A stretch of DNA of 64,000 nucleotides, taken from an uncultured Aliiroseovarius sp. Its GTDB lineage: Bacteria > Pseudomonadota > Alphaproteobacteria > Rhodobacterales > Rhodobacteraceae. Position numbers and translations under genes: made by a program. Position 1 is the stretch's first letter. Each line of letters begins with the position of its first letter. The stretch covers positions 1-64,000 of the forward strand of contig NZ_CANMFT010000009.1 of NCBI RefSeq assembly GCF_947497285.1, read 5' to 3'. Below the pieces are notes generated by a model, which did not search any database, was not told where the DNA came from, and was given only the letters and a program-made list of their open reading frames with translations. Positions 27,725-37,355 of the stretch are shown piece after piece.

Positions 27725-28498
27725 TGCCATCGCGCCTATGCTTTTCGCGCGCCTTTGCGCGATATGATCAACCGCAACAAGCAGACGTGGCTCCTTCTCG
27801 AAGGCGCGCAATAGAGCAACCCTTGCATAGTCGTCGATGCTGTGGATGGCGATGGCTGCCTTAGCCAAGGGATAAGACCGAGCAGCGGCGATTGCGGCAA
27901 GACAGAACAGCCTCACTTCCGATCTGGGGTTCTGGAGAGCGAACGACGGATCCCCGCGGAAGGTTTTGAGTGACATGGCAAAGGCGACTGCACGCATTGC
28001 GCGCCGAAGTGGTCTGGGGCCGCGTGATCGCGCGGCGCACTCAAGCATCCCTGCCCCACGACGCGCTCGGTATGTCAGTTTCTCGGATACTTGTTCGTCG
28101 TCTGCTTTGCCGAGGGTCTGCACAAGTCTCGCCCCGCAAACCTGGCAGTCGAATGCCCAGGCCCGCCTCCAATGCTTGAGCGAAAGGCCCTCTCGGGAGC
28201 ATTGCGGGCAATGCTGGAATGGCATCTGGGCTGTCAGCGAGGCTTCTCGTGGCGTCATTATTGGAAAGGTCAAAGATCGCACGACGTCTGGGGCGACACG
28301 TGCAGCGCTGGCAATCTTCTCTGCCGCCACCGCTTCGATGTTGAGGTCCAAGGCGGTGCTATGCGCGGTATCGATCTTGATATGAGCCAGCAGTTCGGCG
28401 TCATCACAGTAGTTGGCCGCAGCCAACCGAGACAACCAACCTGACAACAACTCGTCTGGCAGCGGCGCGACAGTCTTGGGCAGCGGGTGCGGCTTCAC
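27707..28498 (-). CDS. tniQ: TniQ-family transposition protein
   Basis: 263 residues from GTG 28498, which overlaps the tniB stop (GTGA). An ATG at 28558 is also possible. N-terminal TniQ motif PLPDELLSGWLSRLAAANY, then a zinc-ribbon with CPQC and CQVCGARL. TniQ/TnsD-like proteins help choose the target for TniA/TniB transposition. The gene looks intact, but tniB is only a tail and tniA is absent, so the element is not autonomous. Confidence 0.85.
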   Translation of the reverse strand: MKPHPLPKTVAPLPDELLSGWLSRLAAANYCDDAELLAHIKIDTAHSTALDLNIEAVAAEKIASAARVAPDVVRSLTFPIMTPREASLTAQMPFQHCPQCSREGLSLKHWRRAWAFDCQVCGARLVQTLGKADDEQVSEKLTYRARRGAGMLECAARSRGPRPLRRAMRAVAFAMSLKTFRGDPSFALQNPRSEVRLFCLAAIAAARSYPLAKAAIAIHSIDDYARVALLRAFEKEPRLLVAVDHIAQRRAKSIGAMAVESHN

Positions 28499-28750
28499 AC
28501 CCCGGACTTCTCGAGCCGCCGATGGGGGTTCGCATGGCGCGACCAAACCGGCGTCCATTTTACGATTGCGTCATCGGTGATGCATTCATCACCTGTTACA
28601 ATGGCGTCGATGGAAAGATCCTTGATCAGGGCGAAAATGCGCGAGGTCACCCCACCGGTCAGTGCAAGTATCTGCTTGAGTGACTTGACCTTCAGATTGG
28701 ATTTCTTCTCGAGGGGCATTGCCGCGATGAGTGTCTGGATCATGGCGGAA
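28495..28750 (-). pseudogene. tniB: C-terminal remnant of TniB (AAA ATPase)
   Basis: About 82 codons ending at 28495: AAMPLEKKSNLKVKSLKQIL, LTGGVTSRIFALIKDLSIDA, CITDDAIVKW. This is the sensor-2/C-terminal part of TniB. The Walker motifs and most of the protein are missing, replaced at about 28745-28750 by the Crp/Fnr gene. The ATG at 28743 falls inside the original coding sequence and is not a real start. Confidence 0.75.
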
Positions 28751-29183
28751 GGCTATTATTGAGAGACAGCCAGGCATCGAGACGGTCTGAAACGGTCCGA
28801 ATCGTACGAATTTCCGCGCGCATTCGGGTTTCCTGCACTGTCCGAGACAGGATTCGAACCCAAATCTCAACCAGGTCATCGTCTCTCCGCAAGGCATCCC
28901 GAAACTCATGTGTTGGAAGCAATGCGACTTCGCTGGCTTCACGTGCCGCAGCTTCGCAATGATAGTGTGCAGAATGGAGCGATGCTTCGGCAAGAACTTC
29001 ACCGCGACGCGCGACATGGAGGGTCAAGACGGTTCCTTGTTCAGTCACCCGGCGCAGTGCAACCGCTCCGAAGTTTACCCGGATCATGACTTTTACCGGA
29101 TCACCTACTGAAAAGAGGCTCTGGCCAGGTGACAACCGGCGGGTCATCGCACTGGCGAAAATATCGTCAAGCGCGCTAGACAT
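28740..29183 (-). pseudogene. Crp/Fnr-type regulator lacking its DNA-binding domain
   Basis: 147 residues from ATG 29183. Cyclic-nucleotide-binding fold with RRLSPGQSLFSVGDPVKVMI, TLHVARRGEVLAEASLH and the dimer helix TVQETRMRAEIRTIRTVSDR. The frame ends right after DAWLSLNNSLPP, where relatives continue into the winged helix. The loss coincides with the tniB fragment, so a rearrangement probably removed the HTH. It lies divergent from the copper-type gene at 29257, which it may once have regulated. Confidence 0.75.
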
Positions 29184-29256
29184 GATTGCTATCATATGAG
29201 GCTTGCTGCGCACGTGTCACAAAGAGGGTGACCCAGAATGCGCCAGGAGAACCCCA

Positions 29257-29835
29257 GTGAAACCAATCCACCTTTTGTTTGTCGCAGCCATTGGCTTGCC
29301 TTCGCCCGCGATCACGCAAAGCATGAGCGCCCACGATGGCATGAATCACGGGAGCTCTGATCACACGATGATGGTGCAAGGTTCTTCGTCTGCGGGGAAT
29401 GCCCCGACCCAAGGCGGACAAGCGGCGTTCGCCGCCATTCAGGAGATCGTGATGATTCTCATGTCTGACCCGGCGACCAATTGGGATCGAGTGGATGTTT
29501 CGGCGCTCAGGCAACATCTTGTCGACATGAACAATGTGACGATGCGTGCGGATGTAGAGGCAGAGGCGATCGACGGCGGCGCGCGTTTTGTTGTTTCCTC
29601 CCCCGATGCAAACGTCGTCGCATCGATCCGGCGCATGTCGTTTGCACATGCCGCGACCATGAACGGCACGGAGGGCTGGGATTTCACGGTGAAGGAAACA
29701 GACAAGGGTGTGGCCTTCACGGCAACCGGTGATGCTCCGCGCATCCGCTCTCTTGGATTTGTTGGCCTTATGACCGTGGGCGCGCACCATCAGCAGCACC
29801 ACCTCGCACTCGCTCGAGGCGATATGCGCCACTAG
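29257..29835 (+). CDS. Secreted Met/His-containing protein next to the copper genes
   Basis: 192 residues from GTG 29257, selected because AGGAGA lies 7 nt upstream. Signal peptide to about residue 21 (SPAITQS), then a short His/Met-rich stretch (HDGMNHGSSDHTMM) and a C-terminal VGAHHQQHHLALARG, both likely metal ligands. The middle domain is not recognised. Convergent with the multicopper oxidase gene. Probably a periplasmic copper-binding or sensing protein, inferred from composition and context. Confidence 0.65.
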   Translation: MKPIHLLFVAAIGLPSPAITQSMSAHDGMNHGSSDHTMMVQGSSSAGNAPTQGGQAAFAAIQEIVMILMSDPATNWDRVDVSALRQHLVDMNNVTMRADVEAEAIDGGARFVVSSPDANVVASIRRMSFAHAATMNGTEGWDFTVKETDKGVAFTATGDAPRIRSLGFVGLMTVGAHHQQHHLALARGDMRH

Positions 29836-29878
29836 CGATACTTGAGGCGGTATCACCATCGGCGACACGGATTGAGCG

Positions 29879-31336
29879 CTAAACAACCGCGAACTGCCCC
29901 ATCATGCCGCCATCTTCATGCTCGAGGATGTGACAGTGAAACATGAACGGCAAGGCTTCACTGGCGGGCTGATCAAACCTCATCAAGAGTTCGGCGCGAC
30001 CATCAATCAGGACCGTGTCCTTCCAACCGGTGTTCTGTGGATTCGGTGCGCGGCCGTTTTCGCTAAGCACTTGGAACGTCACACCGTGCACGTGGAATGG
30101 GTGCATCATCATGTTTGCCGACACGGACCACCGCTCCAATGCTCCACGCTGGATGGTGAAATCCGTGCGTCGCATATCGAACGACCGGCCGTTGATCGAA
30201 AACCGGTTCGAACTCCGGCGCATCATCATCCCCGGCCCCATCCCCATATCCAGTGTTACTTTGCGGCGAGTTGCTTTGGTTTCGTCCATATCAGGCCGCG
30301 ATCCACCGAGGTCTAGGGGAAGTGCAGCGATACGCGCATTGAGCGCTGTGTCCACTTTGAACGGAAGTATTTCGAATGGTGGTCCGGCCGCTCGATGGCC
30401 GCCCATCATGCCGCCACCCATCATCCCCATGTTTGTGCTTTGTTGGCTTATAAGCGACACATCTTTCCCGTCCCCGAAATCCACAAGAACCTCATAGCGT
30501 TCGCCTGGTGAAAGGGTCAGTTCGTTCAACTCGATGGGTTTGTCGAGCAAACCGGTATCCGTAGCTACCAGATGCATTGCGCGATCATCGGACATTGAAA
30601 GCGTGTAAATCCGGGCATTCGATCCGTTCAACAGGCGAAGTCGCACGATGCCTCGGGGCACCATTGCCGTTGCGCTGACCTGGCCATTGATGAGCATCGT
30701 GTCGCCAAGGAATCCCATCATCTGGTCCGGCATCGACAAGCTGTAGTCCATGCGGCCGCGCCTATCAAAACGCCGATCCTGAAGAACGAGGGTCAGATCA
30801 TCGATGCCATAGGTCGACGGCAAGCCCCTTTCATCATCCAACCCATCGCTAAGCTGAAGAACACCTGCCAGCCCCATGTGGACCTGACGCGCGGTTTCGC
30901 CGTGAATATGAGTGTGATACCAAACCGTCGCTGACGCCTGGTCGACGGGTAATTCCGGTGACCATGTGGCCCCGGGTGCAATGGGTTGGTGCGGTCCGCC
31001 ATCGACATCACCAGGGATGACCAAACCGTGCCAATGTACGGACATCGCTTCGTTCAGGCGATTTTCTACTTCGGCCTGAACCGCGCCCTTGTTAGCGACG
31101 CGCACGGTTGGACCCAGAAAGGCTTGGTTGAAACCCCAGGTTTCTGTCGCTGTATTTCCCAGGAAGTTCGTTTGGCCCGATTGGGCCGCAAGCCGAAATC
31201 GCCCCGTACCTGTCGCATCCAGAAGCGGAGGCATGGCAAGGGGACCCGCCTCACGGTTCGCCCAGGAAAGCTTCGGGATGAACGTTGCAACGGCGCCAGC
31301 GCCGAGACCGGTAATCAGACCGCGTCGAGTGATCAT
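29879..31336 (-). CDS. Multicopper oxidase, CueO/CopA-like
   Basis: 485 residues, Tat-type signal (MITRRGLITGLGAGA). Copper ligands: HWHGL, WYHTHIHGET, HPFHVHGV and the terminal HCHILEHEDGG. Met-rich loops (NMGMMGGGMMGG and MGMGPGMMM) resemble those of cuprous oxidases. It oxidises periplasmic Cu(I) to less harmful Cu(II). Third gene of copA-cueR-mco, 13 bp after cueR. Confidence 0.94.
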   Translation of the reverse strand: MITRRGLITGLGAGAVATFIPKLSWANREAGPLAMPPLLDATGTGRFRLAAQSGQTNFLGNTATETWGFNQAFLGPTVRVANKGAVQAEVENRLNEAMSVHWHGLVIPGDVDGGPHQPIAPGATWSPELPVDQASATVWYHTHIHGETARQVHMGLAGVLQLSDGLDDERGLPSTYGIDDLTLVLQDRRFDRRGRMDYSLSMPDQMMGFLGDTMLINGQVSATAMVPRGIVRLRLLNGSNARIYTLSMSDDRAMHLVATDTGLLDKPIELNELTLSPGERYEVLVDFGDGKDVSLISQQSTNMGMMGGGMMGGHRAAGPPFEILPFKVDTALNARIAALPLDLGGSRPDMDETKATRRKVTLDMGMGPGMMMRRSSNRFSINGRSFDMRRTDFTIQRGALERWSVSANMMMHPFHVHGVTFQVLSENGRAPNPQNTGWKDTVLIDGRAELLMRFDQPASEALPFMFHCHILEHEDGGMMGQFAVV

Positions 31337-31348
31337 TAACTGAATTCC

Positions 31349-31768
31349 TTACTGCTTGGCATCATGTGTGTTCGAGTGGCGATCTTTGCCGCTCAACTCT
31401 TCCAGGATTGGACAGTCGGGGCGATGATCACCGGCACACTCTTCAGACAGGCGCGTGAGCGTGGCGTGCATGGCCTGCAGGTCGGCGATCTTGGCCTCAA
31501 TTTCATTGAGATGTTTTCCGGTGACTTTCTTGACCTCTGCACTGGCGCGGGACTTGTCCTCGTAAAGCGCAAGCAGCGTCCGGCAATCTTCAATGGTGAA
31601 GCCCAAAGCGCGCGCACGTGCCAGAAAGGTCAGTTTGTGAACATCGGCATCGTTAAATACCCGATATCCGTTCGTTTCACGCTTGGGTTTGACCAGACTG
31701 ATGTCCTCATAATACCGGATCGTCTTTGCGGGCAGGCCGGACTGGCGTGCAACATCTCCAATGTTCAT
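31349..31768 (-). CDS. cueR: CueR/HmrR-type copper-responsive MerR regulator
   Basis: 139 residues. MerR HTH at the N-terminus (MNIGDVARQSGLPAKTIRYY), dimerisation helix, and the C-terminal Cu(I)-binding loop ECAGDHRPDCPIL, whose two Cys are spaced as in CueR. It twists promoters with 19-bp spacers to activate copper export genes. Operators of the right form are present at 34321, 34390, 40400 and 55452. Confidence 0.94.
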   Translation of the reverse strand: MNIGDVARQSGLPAKTIRYYEDISLVKPKRETNGYRVFNDADVHKLTFLARARALGFTIEDCRTLLALYEDKSRASAEVKKVTGKHLNEIEAKIADLQAMHATLTRLSEECAGDHRPDCPILEELSGKDRHSNTHDAKQ

Positions 31769-31779
31769 GCTTTTCTCCT

Positions 31780-34290
31780 TTATTCCGCCGGGGCGGGAAC
31801 CGCTTGCACGGCTTCCCTACCCCTGGTTTCATTTTCGTCAAGAAGTGGTGCCACGCGGCGCAGTCTCAGGGCGTTCGTCAGAACAAATACCGAAGAAAGC
31901 GCCATCGCACCTGCTGCCAGAACCGGCGAAAGCATCAGCCCGAACGCCGGGTACAAAACGCCCGCGGCCACCGGGATCAGCGCGGTATTGTAACTGAACG
32001 CCCAGAACAGGTTCTGACGGATGTTACGCATCGTGCGCGTTGAAACTTCGAACGCATTGACCACGCCTCGCAGGTCGCCGGACATGAGAACAACATCGGC
32101 GGATTCGATGGCGACATCTGTTCCGGTCCCGATGGCGATGCCCACATCCGCATGGGCGAGCGCCGGGGCATCGTTTATGCCGTCACCTACGAAAGCGATT
32201 TTCTGCCCGCCTGCCCTGAGCCGGTCGAGTGCTTCGACTTTTCCGTCCGGCAGCACACCCGCAACGACATGATCGATTCCGGTTTCCGCCGCGATCGCAT
32301 CGGCTGTCTGCTGTTTGTCACCGGTAATCATCGCCACTTTCAAGCCTTGGCGATGCAGCGCTTCGATTGCTTCGCGGCTGCTGGCTTTTACAGGGTCAGA
32401 GACCCCGATTACGGCAGCGATCCGTCCTCCGATTGCAGCATAAAGCGCCGTGCGTCCACGTTTCGCCAGATCGATTTCGGCTTCTGCGAGCGTTCCCGGG
32501 TCAATCCCTTCACGAAGCATGAACCTGTCGGCCCCGACCAGAACTTCGACACCGTCCACATCTGCTTTCACACCATAGCCCGTGACGGACTGAAACCCGG
32601 AGGCTTTGACATCAGCAGCCTTCTCGACTAGCGCCGCGCGTACAATCGCCTGGGCGATCGGATGCTCGGACTTTTCTTCGACCGCCGCGACTTGCGCCAG
32701 CACCGCTGTACGCTGAAACCCGTCTGTCAGGATGACATCGGTAAGTTCGGGGCGGCCTTGCGTAACAGTGCCGGTCTTGTCGAGCGCCACAACCCCGACC
32801 GAGGTTAGCTGTTGCAGGGCATCCCCCTTGCGAAACAAAACGCCCATTTCGGCCGCGCGCCCGGTGCCCACCATGATTGAAGTCGGCGTGGCCAGCCCCA
32901 TCGCGCACGGGCATGCTATGATCAGAACCGACACCCCGGCAACCAACGCAAAGGTAAGCGCCGGATCTGGCCCCACAAACAGCCAGACAAGGACTGTCAG
33001 CAACGCAACCCCCATGACCGCGGGAACAAACCAGAGGGTGATCCGGTCCACGAGCCCCTGAATCGGAAGTTTCGCGCCCTGCGCCTCTTCTACCATCCGG
33101 ATAATCTGTGCCAGCGTAGTGTCCGCCCCAACGCGTGTGGCGCGAAATTGGATACTCCCAACTCCGTTGACCGTCCCACCAGTAACCGCGTCACCCGGCG
33201 CCTTTGCCACGGGAACCGGCTCGCCGGTGATCATGCTTTCGTCAAGGTGGCTCACGCCATCTGTGACTTCGCCGTCCACGGCAATGCGCTCTCCGGGGCG
33301 CACTTGAACCGTATCGCCAACCCTCAGTTCTTCGATGGCCAACTCAATCGGTTCTCCATCCCGAAGAACCCGCGCCGTGCGGGCCTGCAGGCCCAGGAGT
33401 TTCTGTATCGCGGCGCCAGTGCGTCCTTTTGCACGCGCCTCCAGATACCGGCCGACTAATATCAGCACGACGATGACCGCCGCCGCCTCAAAATACACCG
33501 CCCGCACCGATGCAGGAAGAACTGCGGGCAGGAACGTCGCAACCACCGAATAAGCATAGGCTGCACCTGTACCGACCGCGACAAGGCTGTTCATGTCAGG
33601 CGCACCCTTCAAAAGCGAAGGAAAGCCCTTGAGATAGAAAAACCGACCCGGCCCCAACAAAACCGCCGTGGTCAGGGCGAACTGAATCAGCCAGCTTGTC
33701 TGGTGGCCGATCGCGCGACCGATCCATTCATGCATGCCTGGAACAAGATGCGCGCCCATTTCGAGCAGAAACACCGGCAGTGCCAAAGACGCCGCCAGGA
33801 TCGTTCGTCGGGCGATTTCACGAGCCTCTTCTTCCTTGCGGGCAGCACGATCCAACGACGCATCCGCCTCGGCAATCTCGGCTGGATAACCAGCCTGTGT
33901 AGCGGCTTTGGCAAGCGCCGCAGCATCCGTTGCTCCCTCAAGGTAGGAAATAGTGGCAGTCTCCGACGCGAGGTTAACGTTCACGTCGAGAACGCCAGGC
34001 ACGGCGGCCAGCGCCTTGTCAACGCGGCCAACGCAGGACGCGCAGGTCATCGAGGCGACATTGAGCGTTACACTGGCGCGACGTGCTGGATAACCCGCCT
34101 CGTCAAGTGTCCCTGCGATTTCGCGCAGCCGTTCCGGCGCATCGACTGACACACGGGCGGTCTCATTGGCCAGATTTACCGAAACATCGTCCACGCCCTC
34201 CAGGGAACCAAGCGCGCGATCCACGCGCCCGACACAGGACGCACAGGTCATCGATTCAATGGACAGCGTTGCGCTTGTTGGGTTGGTCAT
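31780..34290 (-). CDS. copA: Cu(I)-exporting P1B-type ATPase
   Basis: 836 residues with two N-terminal HMA domains (each with MTCASC, near residues 15 and 85), eight membrane helices, the actuator ITGEPVP, membrane metal site [10 protein letters not shown], phosphorylation site [15 protein letters not shown] and [10 protein letters not shown]. It pumps Cu(I) from cytoplasm to periplasm. First gene of copA-cueR-mco, with a CueR-type promoter just upstream. Confidence 0.97.
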   Translation of the reverse strand: MTNPTSATLSIESMTCASCVGRVDRALGSLEGVDDVSVNLANETARVSVDAPERLREIAGTLDEAGYPARRASVTLNVASMTCASCVGRVDKALAAVPGVLDVNVNLASETATISYLEGATDAAALAKAATQAGYPAEIAEADASLDRAARKEEEAREIARRTILAASLALPVFLLEMGAHLVPGMHEWIGRAIGHQTSWLIQFALTTAVLLGPGRFFYLKGFPSLLKGAPDMNSLVAVGTGAAYAYSVVATFLPAVLPASVRAVYFEAAAVIVVLILVGRYLEARAKGRTGAAIQKLLGLQARTARVLRDGEPIELAIEELRVGDTVQVRPGERIAVDGEVTDGVSHLDESMITGEPVPVAKAPGDAVTGGTVNGVGSIQFRATRVGADTTLAQIIRMVEEAQGAKLPIQGLVDRITLWFVPAVMGVALLTVLVWLFVGPDPALTFALVAGVSVLIIACPCAMGLATPTSIMVGTGRAAEMGVLFRKGDALQQLTSVGVVALDKTGTVTQGRPELTDVILTDGFQRTAVLAQVAAVEEKSEHPIAQAIVRAALVEKAADVKASGFQSVTGYGVKADVDGVEVLVGADRFMLREGIDPGTLAEAEIDLAKRGRTALYAAIGGRIAAVIGVSDPVKASSREAIEALHRQGLKVAMITGDKQQTADAIAAETGIDHVVAGVLPDGKVEALDRLRAGGQKIAFVGDGINDAPALAHADVGIAIGTGTDVAIESADVVLMSGDLRGVVNAFEVSTRTMRNIRQNLFWAFSYNTALIPVAAGVLYPAFGLMLSPVLAAGAMALSSVFVLTNALRLRRVAPLLDENETRGREAVQAVPAPAE

Positions 34291-34320
34291 TGTCGTCTCC
34301 GATTCCGGCTTTCAACCTTA

Positions 34321-34351
34321 CATCTAGGGATTCCAGTTACTGTAAGGTCAA
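34321..34351 (-). promoter_or_regulatory. CueR-type promoter of copA
   Basis: On the minus strand TTGACC (34351-34346), a 19-bp spacer, TAGATG (34326-34321). The spacer holds the dyad CCTTACAGTAACTGGAAT, close to the CCTTCCAGTTACTGGAAGG consensus of CueR/HmrR. The overlong 19-bp spacer is the hallmark of MerR-family promoters. Confidence 0.8.
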
Positions 34352-34389
34352 GGGCGAGAGAGAAATATGTTCAACAGAGCGAAACCGAC

Positions 34390-34420
34390 TTGACCCTCCC
34401 CCTACTGGAGCCCCCATATC
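34390..34420 (+). promoter_or_regulatory. CueR-type promoter of copZ
   Basis: TTGACC (34390-34395), 19-bp spacer with CTACTGGAG in its right half, CATATC (34415-34420). The dyad is weaker than that of copA, but hexamers and spacing fit. The copZ ATG is 30 bp downstream. Confidence 0.6.
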
Positions 34421-34450
34421 CCGAAAAGACATCAAGATTAGGAGCCAATC

Positions 34451-34651
34451 ATGGAATTCAGTGTTCCCGAAATGAGCTGCGGGCATTGCACGGCCGCAAT
34501 TGAAAAAGCCGTCAAGGATGTAGATCCAGCGGCAACGGTTAATTGCGATCTCGACACCCGTCGTGTGGCCGTTGATACCTCCCTTTCACAGGCGGATGTG
34601 AGCCTGGCGATCAAAGCGGCAGGGTACGAGTCTGAACCTGCCGCTGCTTGA
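34451..34651 (+). CDS. copZ: CopZ-type copper chaperone
   Basis: 66 residues, a single HMA domain with the metal site EMSCGHCTAAIEKA at about residue 7-20 and the usual ferredoxin-like pattern ending in IKAAGYESE. It carries Cu(I) in the cytoplasm to CopA or CueR. Divergent from copA, sharing the regulatory gap. A hairpin follows the gene. Confidence 0.93.
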   Translation: MEFSVPEMSCGHCTAAIEKAVKDVDPAATVNCDLDTRRVAVDTSLSQADVSLAIKAAGYESEPAAA

Positions 34652-34657
34652 AAAACT

Positions 34658-34685
34658 GCCGCCTCAGGATCAGACTTGAGGCGGC
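34658..34685. terminator. Bidirectional hairpin terminator between copZ and the convergent operon
   Basis: GCCGCCTCA (34658-34666), 10-nt loop, TGAGGCGGC (34677-34685). On the minus strand it is followed by AGTTTTTC, so it is a good Rho-independent terminator for the dsbA-ending operon. On the plus strand the U-tract is weak. Confidence 0.75.
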
Positions 34686-34697
34686 ACGTCCGTTCTT

Positions 34698-35432
34698 TCA
34701 CTCGTCCCGGCCGAACCGGGCGTCGGAAACATAGATCTCCAGTTCGGATTGCTCCACGAAACCTGGTACCAAAGCATCACCAATCACGAATGATGGCGTA
34801 CCGTTGAAACCTAGGGCCTGTGTCAGGCGCATGGAAGACGCAATGTGCTCTTGCACTTCCGGTGCCTCCATGTCCCGACGAAGCTGGCCGATATCAAGAC
34901 CCACCTCTTTCGCGATGCGCAGAACCGATGCCTCTTCGGCGCGGCCGCTCATCCCCATCATGGCCCAGTGGAATTCTTCGTATTTGCCCTGGTTGCGCGC
35001 GGCCAGGGCTGCTTTGGCCGCAAACACTGATCCGTCCCCCAAGATCGGCCACTCTCGGTAGACAAGCCGCACATTCGGGTCGCCATCAAGCAGGCCCTGA
35101 ACTTGCGGCATGGCCCTGCGGCAGAAAGAACAATTGTAATCGAAGAACTCAACAACCGTCACATCTCCATCCGGATTACCTAGAACCGGTGCATTGGGGT
35201 CTTGTTCCAAAAGGTTCCTTTGGTTGATCAGAACCTCAGCTTGCGCAGATGCTTGGGCGCCTGCCTGCTGTTGTTCAAGGATGGCGACCGCCTCCATCAC
35301 GATTTGCGGATTTGCGCGGATTGTCTCAAGAACCAGCTCTCGTACGCGCGCTTCATCCAGTCCATCGGCATAGGCCGTGAAAGGTGCCATGATTGCCAGC
35401 GTAAGCGCCGCAATTCCTTGTCTGAATCTCAT
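34698..35432 (-). CDS. DsbA/ScsC-like periplasmic thiol oxidoreductase
   Basis: 244 residues from ATG 35432 (GAGGAAAC ribosome site). Signal peptide to about residue 23 (TAYADG), a helical N-terminal dimerisation-like region, then a thioredoxin-fold DsbA domain with active site FFDYNCSFCRRAMP, and cis-Pro loop NGTPSFVIG. It handles disulfides of secreted proteins. Last gene of the eight-gene unit, 1 bp after the cytochrome gene and before the terminator. Confidence 0.9.
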   Translation of the reverse strand: MRFRQGIAALTLAIMAPFTAYADGLDEARVRELVLETIRANPQIVMEAVAILEQQQAGAQASAQAEVLINQRNLLEQDPNAPVLGNPDGDVTVVEFFDYNCSFCRRAMPQVQGLLDGDPNVRLVYREWPILGDGSVFAAKAALAARNQGKYEEFHWAMMGMSGRAEEASVLRIAKEVGLDIGQLRRDMEAPEVQEHIASSMRLTQALGFNGTPSFVIGDALVPGFVEQSELEIYVSDARFGRDE

Positions 35433-35433
35433 T

Positions 35434-35916
35434 TCAGTTTCCTCCCCGTTCATTATCGAAACGTGTTCGTTCAGCCTGGAGCTGACGCTGACGCTCAGGC
35501 CAGGTTGATTGGATAAACGCTAGAATGCTCCAGATTTCTTCGTCGCCCAGATCATCGCCAAATCCCGGCATGCCGCTGTCAAACTCAACCCCTTGGTCGG
35601 CCAAAACAGCTTTCCCGCCACGCTTCGTGTAGTCAAAAAGCATTCGATCTGCGTGGTGCCATGTGTGCCCGGTCTCATCATGCGGAGGGGCGGGCAATCG
35701 CCCGTCCTCTCCCGGTGAGCGCCAGTCTTGTTGCCCCTCGAGATTATCGCCATGGCATGACGCGCAATACTCGCCATACAAAGCCTGTCCAACTTGGATG
35801 TCTGGTTCGTTGGGAGCGGTTATGGATTGGGGGCTGCTTTCTTGCGAGACAACCCACCCGGTCGCTCCTATGAGGACGATAGCCGCCGCACCGAGCAAAA
35901 TGGTTGGTTTGTTCAT
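35434..35916 (-). CDS. Membrane-anchored monohaem cytochrome c
   Basis: 160 residues from ATG 35916, which overlaps the oxidase stop (ATGA). N-terminal hydrophobic anchor or signal (about 5-24), haem motif CASCH at about residue 53, and a probable axial Met in SGMPGFGDDL. Could pass electrons to or from the multicopper oxidase encoded immediately upstream. Confidence 0.88.
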   Translation of the reverse strand: MNKPTILLGAAAIVLIGATGWVVSQESSPQSITAPNEPDIQVGQALYGEYCASCHGDNLEGQQDWRSPGEDGRLPAPPHDETGHTWHHADRMLFDYTKRGGKAVLADQGVEFDSGMPGFGDDLGDEEIWSILAFIQSTWPERQRQLQAERTRFDNERGGN

Positions 35917-37307
35917 GATACGTCGATCCATGTCATCATGCCCGAAGCCGCATGTGAGAGCATGTGGCAGTGGAAAAGCCACTTGCCCGGGTTGTCCGCG
36001 ACAAATGCGATTTCGCGCGTTTCACCGCCAAACATCAAAACCGTATCCCGCAAAGGCCCTACCGAACCATCCTTCAGCAACTCACGAAAATGCATGCCAT
36101 GAAGATGCATCGCGTGCGGAAACGACGTGTCATTGTAAATTTCCAGACGTGCGGTTTCTCGACGCGATAAACGGGCAAGTGGAGCGTCGGTCATGCCGAC
36201 CGCCCCGTTGAATGCCCAGAACTGGTTGGCCTGCGCGAGTTGGCGAAAGGAATTGCGCTCACCGTTTAGCTCTGCGGCATTCAGGCCACCCATCGCCCCA
36301 CCTTCCATGTTCAGGCGCAACCGTCGTGCTGTTTCAACACCCTCTATTTCCATGTTCGGGTTGGGCGGAAGTGGCACCGGATCAGCGCGCGACGTTGCAG
36401 CCGCGTCGCCGGCAACCGTGAAAGTCGTTTGCGAATACTGCTGCTGGTCATCAATTCGGACGAGATGAGCCATATCTCCGGACTCGGCAACAACATCAAC
36501 GAAAAGATCGACCCGCTCTCCCGGGGACAGCAAGAATGCCCCTTCAACCAACTCCGGCTTTGCCAAAGGCATACCGTCGTAAGCCATCACCCAACCTTTC
36601 AACCCAGCAAGGCCCAGTTCGAAAATCCGGGCGTTCGCCGCGTTGATCAAGCGCAAGCGAAGTCGCTCGTTGCGCTTGACTGGCAATGTGAAACCGGACG
36701 TGCCATTGGTCGCTATGTAATTGCCCCGCCGGCCCGCATGACTGCGATCGTGCGGAGCCTCAAATTCCGGATCGATTTGGGCCGTTTTCGGGTCAAGAAG
36801 CCAATCATCAAGTATCAGCACCTCGTCACGGTCAACGTCCGCCGCAACCGGTTCTTCGACAATCAACGCACCATAAAGCCCTCTGGCAACCTGTTCAAAA
36901 GAGCGATTATGAGCATGAAACCAGAAAGTTCCCGCATCAGGGGCAACGAAATCGTAGTCAAAGCTTTTTCCCGGCTCCACCGCATCTTGGGTGAGACCTG
37001 CAACTCCGTCCATAGCATTGTCGATCCGAAGCCCATGCCAATGGACAGAGCTTGCTTGCGGCAGCTCGTTGACAAACCGTCTCGCAACGCGCTCACCTTG
37101 TTTTGCCCGGATCGCAGGTCCCGGCATTTGCCCGTCATATCCCCAAATCTCAGTCTGCGGATACGCTGACGGCGCCAACTGTACTCTAGCTGGTCGAGCC
37201 GTCATCACGGCCATCTCTTCCGAAGCAGCAAATCCCGCATTCGGCAGTGCTCCGAGTAATCCCACTGCGCCGCTTGCTTGCAGAAATTCCCGCCGTGTTT
37301 GTGGCAT
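35913..37307 (-). CDS. Second multicopper oxidase, Tat-exported
   Basis: 464 residues with Tat signal MPQTRREFLQASGAVG. Copper ligand motifs: VHWHGLRID, FWFHAHNRS, FPHAMHLHGMHF and FHCHMLSHAASGMM. It lacks the long Met-rich inserts of the first oxidase and belongs to the shorter laccase-like group. Co-translated with cytochrome c genes on both sides, so its electron partner may be a cytochrome. 48 bp after the dihaem cytochrome gene. Confidence 0.92.
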   Translation of the reverse strand: MPQTRREFLQASGAVGLLGALPNAGFAASEEMAVMTARPARVQLAPSAYPQTEIWGYDGQMPGPAIRAKQGERVARRFVNELPQASSVHWHGLRIDNAMDGVAGLTQDAVEPGKSFDYDFVAPDAGTFWFHAHNRSFEQVARGLYGALIVEEPVAADVDRDEVLILDDWLLDPKTAQIDPEFEAPHDRSHAGRRGNYIATNGTSGFTLPVKRNERLRLRLINAANARIFELGLAGLKGWVMAYDGMPLAKPELVEGAFLLSPGERVDLFVDVVAESGDMAHLVRIDDQQQYSQTTFTVAGDAAATSRADPVPLPPNPNMEIEGVETARRLRLNMEGGAMGGLNAAELNGERNSFRQLAQANQFWAFNGAVGMTDAPLARLSRRETARLEIYNDTSFPHAMHLHGMHFRELLKDGSVGPLRDTVLMFGGETREIAFVADNPGKWLFHCHMLSHAASGMMTWIDVS

Positions 37308-37355
37308 GTCGTCCCTTTCGTTTTTGCGGGCAGTCTGGGACCGCCCACAATCTTG

